Below are positions 45,091 through 58,490 of a stretch of 64,000 nt of DNA, piece after piece. The stretch covers positions 11,992,697 through 12,056,696 of the forward strand of contig JAJEKV010000034.1 of the NCBI GenBank assembly GCA_021234155.1, written 5' to 3'. Numbering within the stretch: the first letter of the stretch is position 1; each line of letters starts with the position of its first letter. Both the position numbers and the translations under genes were made by a program. This DNA is from Isoetes taiwanensis (lineage: Eukaryota > Streptophyta > Lycopodiopsida > Isoetales > Isoetaceae). The notes beneath the pieces were generated by a model that saw only the letters and a list, made by a program, of their open reading frames with translations, was not told where the DNA came from and ran no database searches.

Positions 45091-47555
45091 GCGTCTTTGT
45101 TCGGAGTTGGAAAATGGAAGCTACGCCGAGAAAGGTACTATTCTCTTCTTCTTATGATCAATACTTTATTATATTGAATTTTGTAAAGTAACTCCAAAAG
45201 CGAATTTGGTGAATGAAATCCCTTCTTGAGAAAAAGTTCAAATTCTCTACTTCGAGATGTATACAAGAAGGAAGATCAGTTCAAAGGTCCAAATCAAGGT
45301 TTTGTCATTGGGACCATTTCAGTGTTGTTCGGGTAAACTTTAAAAATGTTGAGCTTTATATCACCTTGCTTTCATGGCTTAATGAATCTTGATATTTTGC
45401 ATCTTATATTTGTTCTCTTATCCCGCGTTGGGCTTTAAATTTTACAAAGTTAAGAATAAGCAATACTTAGATTTCTTGAGAATTAAAAGGCCTTAGTGAT
45501 GTTGCATTTGTGGAAACTTAAAATTTAAATGAACATTTGTATTATTACTATAGCTACTCTATAGGCGATAAATGTTTCAAATAGAAATACTTCGATTTTT
45601 AGTGGAGAAAGTAATACTACCTCGCGTTTATTTATTGGGTTGGTAATATAGAAGCAATGGGTAAGTTTCTAGTATAAGCGGAGATTCCATTGGTTTGTGA
45701 CGAGTATTATATTGACTGCGAGTAGCTTTAGTAAAGAGGCGAGAAGCTCTCGGAGCATGGGCGTGATTTAGTGCAGGCTCATAACATTTAATAGATTGCG
45801 AGAAACTTGTAGCCATCTAGAAGAATCTGCTAAGGATTGAGGTAAGTTCATATATTTAGCTCAAGTTAAAATTTTGAGGCTGGTGATGGCAAAACCATTA
45901 AAATCTTGAAGCAGGTGGTGAGTGCGGTGAATAGAAATCAAAGATAGGCATTGAAACTTTAAAATTATTTGGCTATATATCTCAATCTCGAGTTAACATT
46001 TCTATTTCGAGGTTCTTTTCCCATCACAATTTATTTGCACCTTTGTTAGCATGAAAAGAAAATCCCCAACAAATGGTGCACTTTCAGCTATAGAAGGCGC
46101 ATCTAATTACTGGCCCGAAGCATGTAGTAAAGGCAGAAATATTTATGAGGTAATAAACCAATTGCAGCCGGCTATCTATTCTATCACAATATCATTAGCT
46201 GTCGAGTAAGGCGTGGCAGGCCGGGATGGAGGGCTCCTTGGCAATCTGGTGTTGTACCAATGTTGTAAGCGAGAGGTTATGATCATGATTTGATTCTTGC
46301 ATGAGGGCTCCAAGTTGGATGATTTTTGCTTGACTGCAATTCGATATGCGGCGAGGGGCTCCAAAGTTGGATGATGGCGAATTCTAGCGAGTTGCTTGAT
46401 ATCGCGGAAAGCTAGATGATATCACGGGGAAAGCTTCAGATGATATCGGTTTAAAGATGCGTTTAACTGATTTTAAGCGATCTGTGAGGCATGGATTATT
46501 CTTGCAAGGTATGGTTTCTCGTCCTTTGTTGTATTCTCTCATCTTCTCACCGAAAATTTAGCGTTTCGGTTGCTTTAGAAGATGGGTGCGATTCTAGAGT
46601 ACTTGTTGGGCTTGATTGACACCTATATCTATTGCCAATCTATTATTGGATTATTTCACTCTTTGTGATGGGTTGAAACAATAGTTACGATGAGCTAAGG
46701 ATTCGTGATAGGGGTGATAAGCGGATCCCACCGCGCCTAGCGCGCAAGTGCCTTCCTCTCTTATTACCAAATGCAAAGCGTGTGAAAAAATGATGCTTCT
46801 CTTATGAACACCTATCTTGAGGTCTCCATTTACCCCCTCAAAAATAAAATTCGATCAGTAGTGATCTGATGGTTTTGTATATACACAAAGGCTGAATAGG
46901 GGATTCATGGAAAAGAATCAACATATATTGTGTGTCGGATACATGTTGTTGAAGTAAAGGGGTTCATTAGATAAGCATGATAACTTTTACTGACTAAATA
47001 CATCCTTTCTTCATACCCTTGCTTATATGGTTGTATAATGAAATCAATCTATATGGAAGTTAAGGCGTGCAGTAGAGTTATTTCCCACATCCGGGATACA
47101 TTGGCATAAAGATCCTTTTAATTCAACGACCTTTCAGGTGTGCATGTTTGGATATGGATATATGTAAGTGTCTATATAGACTAACATAAGAGCTTTCTAG
47201 AGAGAGATCTATGTGTGCATTCTTGAGGAAGCGAGGCATGCGAGAGCATGTTAAGAGTGGATATCAAACATGCCGTCACCTCTCACCTTACCATTTGATG
47301 TCACGTGAAAGATTTCGGTTCAAAGGCTAAAAGCTTGATGAGTCTATATTTTAACCGATTATAGATAGTTCAAGTTGTGTTTAAAGACAAAAGAACATTA
47401 TTGCAGTAGCATTGTCTAAGCACACTAATGAAGATGCCTTTATTACTCTTTGTGTTGTTGATTGTTTCGCGTGGTTATAATGCGCCCTTGACATACATGT
47501 TGATTGTTTGCATAGTTATAGCAAAAGTAATCGCTTGACATACATATTTTGTTTT
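45091..47555. other. No gene seen
   Basis: AT-rich with short frames only. A GATGATATC-type triplication (GATATC(A/G)CGG) occurs around 46399-46446. Otherwise I see no structured feature. Confidence 0.45.
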
Positions 47556-47559
47556 TGTG

Positions 47560-47915
47560 GGCAATGCAACAGTGCAAAGTCTTGATCCGATTAGTTAAGC
47601 GTTATCTTTTGTATTGCATTATTCGGACATAACAAAAGTTAATTCAATTGATTGTCTTCTTTGTCATGCACTATTCTAGTCATAACAGACAGACAACGTG
47701 CCATGTCTTGATCCCAGTCCTGATCCAGTGAATTCAGCTGATTACCTTCTTTGTTGTACATTATTCCAGACATAACAAAGTTAATTCAATTGATTATCTT
47801 CTTTGTCGTGGATTATTCCAGTCATAGCAAACGTCAATGTGCCAAGTCCTGATCCAATGAATTCGACTGATTATCTTCTTTGTTGTGCATTATTCTAGAC
47901 ATAACAAATGCTAAC
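47560..47915. repeat. Minisatellite, about 55-70 bp units
   Basis: Units built from GATTATCTTCTTTGTTGTGC, ATTATTC(C/T)AG(A/T)CATAACAAA and (A/G)TTAATTCAATT recur about five times. Some carry an insert reading GTGCCA(A/T)GTC(C/T)TGATCC. Confidence 0.8.
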
Positions 47916-50412
47916 GATGAAACCTTTGTGATGTTTGATGTAATGCCATGAAATTTTATTGTTAAGCCATGTGTAAAGATACCTGGTGGATCTAATAAGT
48001 TCAAAGAAAAAGCAGTTTTGTGGGCCTGTGTGCAACGAGTTAAATGGTGGTAATAAATCTTCCTTGAAATTTTTGGCATTTGATAAAAATATGGCTTACA
48101 ATCTATGTTGGACATAATGACATAAGCCATTTTCGATATTCAAAATTGAAAACACAACTTATAACCTTGGGCAACTAAAATAATAATCACAATGGTGTTG
48201 TGAAAGCTAAAAGAATAATCACAATGGTATAAAATAATACTGCAATCTATGCCAAATAATATTTCTGCAGTCTACGAAGATGCTATCAAATTCTAAATGA
48301 GTGGCATTTTAACACCACCTAATTTAGTGGCATTTTAACACCTTTCTGTTGGGGACAAATGATGGCGAAGACTTCTTTGAAAAAGAAAAGATTGAAACTT
48401 TTCGGAGTAAAATATGCTCATGGCTTACGACAAATAGATTTCCTTTTAGTTAACTCACCAATTAGCTAAGGACAAAGACTCTGAATTGCGTATGTCGCCT
48501 ATGGTACTCAAAATAATAGCCCTGAAAGCCTCATTGCGTGTTTTTTTGGTGTAGGGGTTTTGGTGGTTTCTGCAAAATCGGATTTCCTTGTGCCGAAATG
48601 GCTTAATCTATTGCTGCATTTGCTTGTTCTACTTCCGGCCACTTCCCTTGCTATTGAAATTGCTCTCTAGGAGAAGGATCAGAGAATAGGGATTCAAGGA
48701 GCTCTCAAGGTGTTCGAAGTTGCCAGATACATTGATTTGCACATATTTTGATGCCATTCATGAGCATATTTTTCTTAAACAGAATTTAGTGGTTGAAAAC
48801 AAAGGATCAGCTGATATGATTGCGGTGAGTAGCGAGATCACGGTACTCTTCTTATCTATTATTCTCTATCATTATTTATTGTTTTAGAAAATTTGTTTAA
48901 CTCATTTTAAAATGAGAACCTTTAGATGTTTAGACACTTTAGATTCTGGTATACTCCCATCTATCACAGATGCTTTTGAACAATGGTGAAAAGAAACATC
49001 ACAGTACTTGCATTATCACATTAGGAAATATGCTTATTTACTGTAGGATTAATGTATGCAATGTTTATTTGGTGTGCATCCTTAGATGAGTCATCTACTA
49101 TATATAGGAGCGAGAAGATGAAACGGTGGCAAGAACAGTCTACAATTGGAACAAGGATAAGGAGGTGGCGGGGAGCTAGGCGGCGGCATACGTAACATCG
49201 GCCGAGGCTAGCGAAAAAGCAAGTTAGTTTGTTACAGCGTTGATCGCAGAGATGTTTGAGCCGCCAGAGACTTTGCATCTTTTTGGCTGACTAGAGTCCT
49301 TTTCTTACTTGTTTTCTTTATCATGATGGTATCAATGCATTACGTCTTCTACGGTTAAGCGTTGTTTTATTTCGGATCAACAAAGCTGCAAGAGTTTCCC
49401 CGAAACTTTAGGATGAATCTACATGTGTGGCGGGATGGTAGTTGAAAAGGCAATATAGTAGCAATTATACATGAGATAATCTTGCATATAGAAAGGATAT
49501 GTTTCTTTATGCTTAGTATTTTGTGCTAGTTTTTTATAGACATCCAATTGCCCATATGTTTTATGTAAAACATTATTGTGCAAACTACAGAGGCACAAGT
49601 ATGATTCACTCTTTTGAAGCTTGTATCTAAACTTAAACAAAGTGCGTATTTTCCAACTTCTTGTCATTGGATGAGCATATTGACCAATGTGTTTCTAAAT
49701 TTGAGAACTAAACGGGAAGGAGATTGCTGCGATGGGTTAATGAATAGTTAAGCGACATCAGCAGAAGCATCACGGGACACATACATTTCGGGGCAGAAAT
49801 CGGCATTCAAGGAACCATTTCCTAAGAAATATGCTCGAGAACAACTACATCTAGTATAAACCAAAATGACAAATAGTTGACAATTTAAGTTTGCAGCTTC
49901 GAGGTCTTAAAAGGCATCATGTACACTAATAGAAATTTTGCTTTTGTTCTTCAATAGAAGTCCTTTTAAGGTACATTTAATGTAGTGAAATCTATGATAT
50001 TTTGTTGTGGAGCCACAGCAATGTCTTGATCTCAATCAACCCATTGAAGGGAAGTGATGCATTGGGACGGAGTGAGCGAATGTTTTCCCTTGTTCTATCA
50101 TGGACATAATTTCCCTTTAAGCAAAAGATGCTTGATTGCAAGTTGCAAACCAAATATTTGGAATAACAAAGCGATGGCGTGTGCTCCAATTTGAGGCTTT
50201 TGGGACTAGGGTTTCTTTAAGCTTAGGTTTAATCATCTTTGCACAAGATAAAGCCTCTTGAAGTACTTTAAGTGTTCATTAATAGATGTACGAGAGAAAT
50301 AAAATATAGTCCCGCTGGCACTAACATACAAGATAAGAGTCCATATAATTTTGCAACAGGACTCAATAAGCATTAATTGCCACATCGATTCGTTTTACTA
50401 TTTTTCCAACGT
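47916..50412. other. No gene seen
   Basis: AT-rich. At about 49110-49280 the + strand is less AT-rich and reads as REDETVARTVYNWNKDKEV before a stop. It is too short and isolated to call. A small direct repeat of TGGCATTTTAACACC lies at about 48303 and 48332. Confidence 0.4.
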
Positions 50413-50630
50413 CCATCCAACATGCATGTTATAAGTTGGACGAGGATCAGAGATTTCTTCAGGCCAATCTTCATAATGTCATGGTATCAAGTATTGCATT
50501 GTTTTGAAGTAGAAATTTTGATTGATCCATCCAACATGCATGTTATAAGTTGGACGAGGATCAAAGATTTCTTCAAGCCAATCTTCATAATCTCATGGTA
50601 TCAAGTATTGTATTGTTTTGAGTAAAATTT
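50413..50630. repeat. 114-bp tandem duplication
   Basis: CCATCCAACATGCATGTTAT and the following sequence through TATCAAGTATTG occurs at 50413-50526 and 50527-50630 with about six differences. Both copies happen to be open in the same + frame, giving a duplicated 38-residue peptide. No family features. Confidence 0.9.
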
Positions 50631-50694
50631 ACGCACAGTTAAGTTACTTGAAACATAGAAATTGAATATGATTTAAGCCACTTCACTCTCAGGC

Positions 50695-50715
50695 CACGGA
50701 GGGCAACCCTCCGTG
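50695..50715. repeat. Perfect hairpin CACGGAGGG-CAA-CCCTCCGTG
   Basis: A 9-bp GC-rich stem with a 3-base loop, about 120 bases before an (ATTCT)5 run. GC-rich hairpins before a short repeated tail are known for the 3' ends of some non-LTR elements, but no coding remnant supports that here. Confidence 0.85.
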
Positions 50716-50832
50716 CGCAGCACTTTGTTCACTATTGCAATAATTCAATTCACTTTCCTCATGAGACAACTGCTATTATTAAGCTTTCTACAATTGTTGT
50801 TTTTGTTTTAATTCAACACATTGTTTCTCTTA

Positions 50833-50857
50833 ATTCTATTCTATTCTATTCTATTCT
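50833..50857. repeat. (ATTCT)5 pentanucleotide run
   Basis: Five perfect ATTCT units. It resembles in kind the pentanucleotide tails of the LINEs at 10351 and 61517, and could mark a further 3' end whose coding part is lost. Confidence 0.85.
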
Positions 50858-50929
50858 TAAACTACATTAGATTAACTACATTAGAAAGAAACATGTGTTA
50901 TTGTATGAAAACAATACGTGCTTGCTTAT

Positions 50930-51245
50930 TTGAAAACCACAAATAAGAAAACCACACAAGTTTTCTATTGAAAGTAAAAACAACATCCCCGAAGGCGGGT
51001 TTCTATTTGGAGAAAACTACACTTTGAAATAAAAACAACATAAAAGTAAATTAATACGCTTTGGAAACCACACTTAAGAAAACCCGCATAAAGTTTCTAT
51101 TTGTGAAAAACAACACCTGTTGCAGAAACACACAAGTTTTCTATTTGTGAAACTTCATTTAAAACACACTTGATTGAAAACTACACTTAAAAAACCACAC
51201 CAATGTTCTATATGCAGAAACTATACTTAGAAAACCATGTATTTA
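50930..51245. repeat. A/C-rich degenerate minisatellite
   Basis: The phrases AAAACCACAC(A/T)(A/T)AAG, GTTTTCTAT(T/A)TG and TGAAAACTACACTT recur six or seven times at uneven spacing. The reverse complement matches the GT-rich repeat at 17720-17870. Confidence 0.7.
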
Positions 51246-53822
51246 TTTCCTGGCATTTTAGGAACAAAACAACAGCGTGGTCTTCAGATGTTGTTTTTCT
51301 TGACAACAACAAAAACTACCGTTGATCAAATTTTGGGGTTGTTGTGAGGAGTTTCACAAACTCTGATTAGAAACAAATGGAGTAAGGCGTACGCAATTAC
51401 CATGAAGCATGATTATATATATTTGCCCGATTCAAGTTATTAGAAAATGACAATTACACTTCTAAGTTGTCTGCTTTTGTGATGATCACTTGAGTCATAT
51501 TTACATCAACATTACATTCCATGCTTCAACAACTACTCAAAGCACATGTGCCTTGTATGACTAGATGTCGTTTCAATTCGCTTGAGCCATCCTTGATCCT
51601 TTGTGATCTTCTTTGTACAAGCTTGCTCCGATTACTGTGCAATAGATTAAGATCATTAACAAGGGTTTTTTTAGTCCTAGTAGTAATGGTTGTATTAGCC
51701 CATAATATGGGTTCTATGGCCTATTGATGTGCATGGGTGTTAATAAATCTATTCTATTTTGTTCTATTCGACAAAAATATTGTCAAATGCCCAAGCCTAA
51801 TAAGATATGATCTACCTTTTATACAACAGATTAAGGGTGCTTGGCCCAAGGGTAGTGCATCTCGGTTCTCTTTGAATTCTTTTCTAACTTTCTTTTTTGT
51901 TACAAAAATAATAAATAATAAATAAGAAATAACAATTGAATACAAAGGCATACACACAACAAAAAATTGATCTGCATAAATTTGGAAGTTACGAGGGCAA
52001 AATGAACGTACCAAAGCCCAGCGGCCTGCATAACCAATTTAAATTTTGTTTTCTTTATGGTGGAACCAATTTTCATTCAATCTCAACAGCTTAAGCCACT
52101 TTGAAAGCTCCTCAAGCCATGCAAAAAATCCCTATAAATCCCTGATTCAACTAAAACGACACTTACTTATGTAAATCCGGCAATTTTCTAACAGTTCCAG
52201 AGTGATTCATCCATGCCCACTTGCCAAGACATATAGGAATCTAATTTTGCGGAATACATTCTTCCTTATGCACTAGATTACTTAACTGATTCACCTCACA
52301 TGAACCACCAGAGTTGATTTATCAGACGTTGATTTATCAGACATTGTATACCTCCATGCATTTGATACCTATTTTGTTCGATCCATCACAATATTGCAAG
52401 TTCCCTCGTTTATTGCTTGGAGTGATCGTGGCAAAAGCTGGAGTTGCTTACAATCTTCATGCATAGTATTTTGGTAGAAATCGAAAAACCCAATGCTAAA
52501 ACCAAAAATCCAATATTAATTGCTCACACTATGAAGAAAGGAATTTGCATAGGCACCTGACTAGATTTCGCCATATTTTGGAAGTGGAAGAGTACAAGCA
52601 TGCCGATATTCCAGTAATGCTTACGCCTATGCCCAAGCCTGCTGCAAGAAATAAGAACAACCCTCCCATTGTATGCATCGGGCTAGAAGCGGCCGCATGA
52701 GACGGCATCATGGCAAAAAGAAAGGAAAATCCCTAATTTTTCTTAGGCTATGCAATTACTTTTTGCAATTGATTTGGATTGCCTAAACCTCCGTTGTGTC
52801 GGATGCCTCTGACATGTTAATAAGTTCCGATTCCAGAAAACCTTCTCGGCTAATATCCGAAAAAAGGCATTTTTTTGTGCGGAAGGCAATCCGACTATTT
52901 GCCAGAAAGGACGGTAAATTAGCATTTAAAAACGGTAAAGTTACCTCTACCCCGGAGTTTCCCCAATGCTGCCTCAGAGTATGTAGTATGTCATTAATGA
53001 GGATTAATAAGGTAAGATCTTGCACACGTTAAGAGTAATGATCCTAGCCCTAATTTTTAGATAGGTGACACCGACCATGCATTTGATCAACCCACAATTC
53101 TTTAAGTGGCGTCAGCAATACATGGTAAGTGATTTTGGTATTTCTTGAGTTAAAAGAGAAATATAATGCATGTACACCCAACACCGACCCTCATGTGCTT
53201 ACATGTGTATATTCTTCATCCAAAGTTGTTGTCCTATTCAAGGACATGTCAAGTCAGAAAGGCCATAATGTCGAACTTTTATGCAGCATGTCGCCAACCT
53301 ATACTATTGGCTTACAATGTTTTTCGTAGAGATAAGATCTGGTATCACATCGGCCTACCTTCTCCATATCTTCTTCTCCTTCTTGAATGCAACTACTGGC
53401 TTATATCTATTTTTTTATGCTCTGGATTGTTGCCTCATATCTAGATTGTTTCGTAGGCTTTTCTTTTTGAAATGACACTTGATAGGGACATTTCAAATAT
53501 GTCACATGCGACAATAATCCATACTCCATTATTCACATGCGCTATCATTAATGTTTTAAATGTAATAAGATAAGAAATGTATTCTGAAAAAACTAAACTA
53601 TAAAAAGCATAAAGATCCTTTTAGAGTTAGGTTCTTGTGTCTAGGTAGTAGTCAACACCTAAACTTCATCAACTACAATTTTCTAAATCAAATAAATTAA
53701 GAAAAGAAGCTTTTCAAGTGAAAATATTTTATAATACAAGTTTTTAATTGAAATTTTAATAATTATTACTTAATACTAGAATATCTACCATAATAACTTG
53801 AGAGTCATAGGAGAAGATTGAT
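51246..53822. other. No defensible gene
   Basis: Most frames are short and low in complexity. A 60-codon - frame at 52529-52711 starts MMPSHAAASSPMHTMGGLF and contains a clean hydrophobic span (LFLFLAAGLGIGVSITGISA), like a single-pass membrane protein exon. Without neighbouring exons I leave it as a possibility only. The + frame 52796-53032 is basic and featureless. Confidence 0.3.
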
Positions 53823-56800
53823 TTGGTTGTGCAAAGACTCCTGGCTCTGCTCCTTTTTTTTCTTAGGTTTGTAAGAGCTCCTTCTGCAGTTGGCCGGCTT
53901 GTGCAGCTTCAGCAGATCAAAGCTCTTCTTTTTTGTTCAAGCTTAGCTATGGTGCATATCTTCTATTCAGGTCCCCCCCTTTTTTTTTCCCTTTTGAAGA
54001 TTGCTGTAGATCCTGAAGAAAATGCAAGTTGTACATACTGGGCCTCTGCTCAGCAGTTGTTACCGAAAGTTCAAAATTGGCTATGTATTTCCTCTTCAAT
54101 GTCGAATGCTTTCGATTAATTACTGAGGTTGATTCACGAGGCGGCTTATTTAATAATTCAAACCATTGTTTTTGCAACCATTGTGTATTGATTATTTTGA
54201 ATTTAGATTTTGGCTATCTTTATATGCTGGATATTCCATTTTTATGGTTCCCGTCATGGTGGTTCATATTTTATCTCGGAAGGACATATCAAGATCACAT
54301 TTAGGGCTAGGATTTGCTCATAAAGATTATATAGGAACCCACTTAACTAATTGAAGATGCTTAAGTATTCATAAAAATTCTATTTCAGCATTTCGCCCAG
54401 AGCCGCGATCATTTGGTGCATGAAGCCCCTCCCTCCCTCCATCCCTCCCTCCTTCCTGGAGAACATGATACCTTCTCCGTCCTTCCTCGAGAACATGATA
54501 GCTTTTGCCTTTTTAAGGAAAGAATTAGACACTAGTGGACTTCTTGCATTTTTGTCTGTCTGTATGTCTGCCAGCCTGTCTGTCTGTTCGTTCAATATGC
54601 TTTTGAAAGTGGTGGCTCATATCACCTCATATTGTGTAAAGTTTGTAGTGTTGGTTGTCAAAAAGGAACTCATCTTTTTATATTTGGCAGAAAAATTGCC
54701 AACTAGAGATCGTCTTTGGTGGTTAGTCTGGGGTGACATGATAGGTGATTCCATATTGTCCTTATGTGTTTTATTCCCTAGCCCTTACATTGTCCATCGC
54801 ATAGAGTCTGCTAGTAGAGATGACATGGTAGTACTGAGCTTATGTGTTGTCCATCCATAGCGAGAACATTGAGTTGGATGACATGATACTTGAGCCTCTG
54901 TATAGGCTATATCACGACGACCTAAAGGTGAGGAGTTGAAGAATGGGCCATTGGTAAAACTGATTAAAACTCTATAATTTAGCTCGTAGGGGCTTCTAGA
55001 GCCTACAAAAATCTAAATTAGGATATCACAAGTTTTTCAACCATAATTTGTATTGTCCTTATAGTAAAAGTACACGGAATCCTGCAGATTTTTTTGCCAT
55101 GCACTACTGTAGAAACTTCAATGTTCAATGAGAAAAAGGCCTTCTTTACCGGGCAAGGTTAGTTTTATGTAAGATTCACATGAGCTCCTAGAATAGCGGC
55201 GGCTGATGGAGGTGCCAGGCGTGACTAGCGTCTTTGCGAAGCTGATTTCCCTTCGTTTGCTACGTTACGTTGATGGGTGTATGCTTGGAGCGACTAAAAA
55301 TTTGCAATCTTTGCTGTAAATACTGTGATCGCGCCGGAATGTCACCTTGTCTTGCAGCCGGCGTTTTTTATTTTTATGCATGTGAACAAGGCATTATAGA
55401 GGGATAGCGCTACTGTAGGGTATTATGCAAAAAATTGAGGGCCATTTTGTGTATGGCCGAAATGTCGGGGCGGAGGTTGAGACACGGTACAAATAACCGA
55501 ATTTTCCATAATGCAGGGGATCGGCGTTATCATAACTGTGTGATGCGAGTTTATTTAGGATCAGGCGAAGTCGATACTGCGGCTGATTCGCGATGGCATA
55601 ACATCCTAGTGTATTTATAGTTGATAATGTCTTATAGCTAATATGAGAATGCGATCCGGTGGTACGAGATCACGATCTCGGCCTATAAATGTGAAAGGAT
55701 CACGTTGTTGAGCCCATTCATGCACAAATGAAAAAATGATGGCTACTATGGAAGTGACATCTATGGTATGTACCAAAATTTCAAGCATCTTTGCAAATTT
55801 TGCAAGGCTGCCCGTATTACACCCTATCATTGGCAGGCAGTTTGCGACTAGAGAGCTGGCTGCATAAACTGTCCGCCCACACCTTAGCGCAAATTTTTGA
55901 GCTCATGTGAATCCTACATTGGTCTTTGGTGTTGTTAGTTGGATTGGCGAGAATTTGGGTCACACTTGAGATGACTTTAAAATGTTGCCAACTTGCCATG
56001 TTGCAAAAACAGCCCTTTACTTGCTTGCATGAAGATTTTGGTGAAACCGGGGCGTTATCTGACCAAGACCCACGAATTAATTAGGCTGTGAAACCCTAAA
56101 CATCGAAAAAGCCCAGCTATAAGCGGAGGACATTTCTTATGATGCGGCTCGTCCAGGATGCATGATTTAAATTTGGTGGATCTCCACAATTTGGTTAGCC
56201 ATTTGAGGTGGGTATCTCTTCAAAAAATGCGAAAAGCGTGATCAAATTACGTAAATGCTTTGCTTGCATTATAAATAGTGGCGGTTTATCTAGTGCTGCT
56301 TTCAATGATCACTTCAGCAATTACGCTCATCCTTCTCTGTTATTTGTTCTCTTTTGATTTGTGGATGTTTGAGCGGCCCGAAATGGAACCATTCACGAGA
56401 AATTGTATGAGAAGAGTGCACTCAAGTTCTGAAGCTTATGTTTTACCTCTCCACCTTAATAAGTCCTTGAGAATTTGTTCAAGGTGTAGATATTCAGTTA
56501 TTGATCTTTCGAGTTGTTAAGTAATAGGGGCCCACATGTTGTGAAGGCAGGGTGGTGTTGCATGCAAAGAATGGGATGTTTTCGGGTAAAACTTTTCTTA
56601 TGCAATTATCCTAATACATTGGATACGGTTGTATAAAGAATATTTCCGTATGACATGTAAGTTTAAGTTCAGTTCTATCACGAGAGAAATCCCATGCATG
56701 GTGGATGCTTAATGCTTTACTATATTTTAGCTAGGAATTTAAATGTCGGACATATGATTATAAAGGTAAGCCAGATCAAGTTTAATACGCTAAGAGTTAC

Positions 56801-58279
56801 TCAAAGTTCATCTGAGTTCACTTATTTGCTAGTGATTTTACTAAGTAGTGTCAAATTTCATAGATTTATTATCTTTAGTCGCTATATCGAGGTAATTTAT
56901 GGCCCAGTGTCAAATATTGAACCAGGTAATGAATCATGGCATCAACCCAAGTACAATGGCGGGTGTATGTTGGCGTGGCCGAGGAGCATTTTCGTGTCCT
57001 GTAAAAGACAAAATGAGTTACTTCTGACGGTTTATGATATGGTCGATGCGGCTATTCTGCGGCTTTCCGCAGCGGCGGGGGCTTCTGTTTTAGAATGGAA
57101 GGGCGTCCTGGCGGGCTTCCCTCTGAGGCCCTCTTCCTGAAGCCACAAAAATTGGCGGGGAAGATCATCTACCAAGGTAAATGCATTGCTTTTGTATGCC
57201 AGAAATATCGGCCGACTCCTGATGCGGCTTTTGTTTTTCTTGAGAAAATGCACAATTGAATACTTCAAAGGGGTATCAAGTTTATTATCAAGCTTTTGGA
57301 AATATCGAGAGCTTGGGTTTTGAATCTTGACTATCTAAGCAGGCTCACGGCAAATCACATTCAAATTTCAGCAATTAATTACTACCCTTAATGTCAGAAT
57401 CGATGTCACAATTGAATTGAGCTCACGGGATCCAAGTGCAATAACTATCTTTGTTACAAGACCAAGTGGGTGGTTTCCAAGCCTTCCAAGCGAGCCCGGA
57501 GTGGATTGCTGTTAATCCCTGCCAATGCCAGTAGTGAATGTGGGGATCAATATTCTGGTAAAATCTAATCACTTTGCACATGCGGCTTAACGCTCGGTTA
57601 TGTAGCTGTATTACTTTCCGTCAGGGCGATTAATGCAGCTTTTAACATAATTTTTAAATTATTACGATTTGCATTAGTTTAGGCTTAATTATGCTGCGTT
57701 TACAGGTTTGAACAGCGGCCGAGATATCAAAGTCAGAGCCTGAGTGGTTCTTGAGACAAACACCAATTAAATTTCGGTTGCTTCACTTTTACGGGACTGT
57801 ACTTACTGATGCTTATATTACTTTGCCCCCAAACTTGTAGATTCCTCTCATGCTTGATCCTGCCGGAATTTCTTTATAAGGGACTTCTTGGTGATTATGT
57901 TAGAAGAGAAGGACCCAGTAGCAAGGTCTTCTATAGATCACGTGGCACTTGAATATCACCTTGCTTTTTGTTAAGTGGATACTTTATTTTAATGACTAGG
58001 CAGATTGGCCTCTTTTACATTTTTGTGAGATGTTCAAATGAATACTATTGTATTTATATAAGTGCTTGGGATCTAAGGTGCCTACAATCACACTGATATA
58101 TAGAAAACATTGTCACAACACTTTGTCTAGAACATTCTAAACATCTAAGAGCTCCTACGATACTCAATTACATGTGGTTGTAGTATTTTTTGCAAAATTT
58201 TTGTGATACATTAGCTTAAGGCAGAAAACCCATGATGTTGTTATTCCAAAGAGACATTGTTAGCACAAAGTGCCCCAAA
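53823..58279. other. No defensible gene
   Basis: Short frames at 53823-54119, 54420-54860, 56278-56520 and 56694-57140 (+) show no family motifs. A CCCTCC-rich run followed by a doubled CTTCCT(G/C)GAGAACATGATA lies at 54424-54510, and a TCTG-rich microsatellite at about 54556-54590. The stretch at 57040-57140 is locally GC-rich. The remainder is AT-rich. Confidence 0.4.
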
Positions 58280-58490
58280 ATGCGCATTGTTATAAATGTT
58301 GAGAACTTATAATGAAAAGCCTGGGCAATGTTTGTATAAATGTTGAGAACCTATAATGAAAAGCCGGGTATGTCAAATGAAAGGTCTAAAATAGAAATGG
58401 CAAAATTTGGGTTCTATAAATGTTGAGAAGCTATAATGAAAGGCCTAAATATGTTGAATGAAAGGTCTAAAATAGAAATGGACAAAATTC
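58280..58490. repeat. Small tandem repeat (TGTTGAGAA.CTATAATGAAAAG)
   Basis: ATAAATGTTGAGAA(C/G)(C/T)TATAATGAAA(A)G(C/G)C recurs at about 58293, 58337 and 58416. GAATGAAAGGTCTAAAATAGAAATGG occurs with one or two changes near 58376 and 58456. It is a nested, imperfect duplication. Confidence 0.8.
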
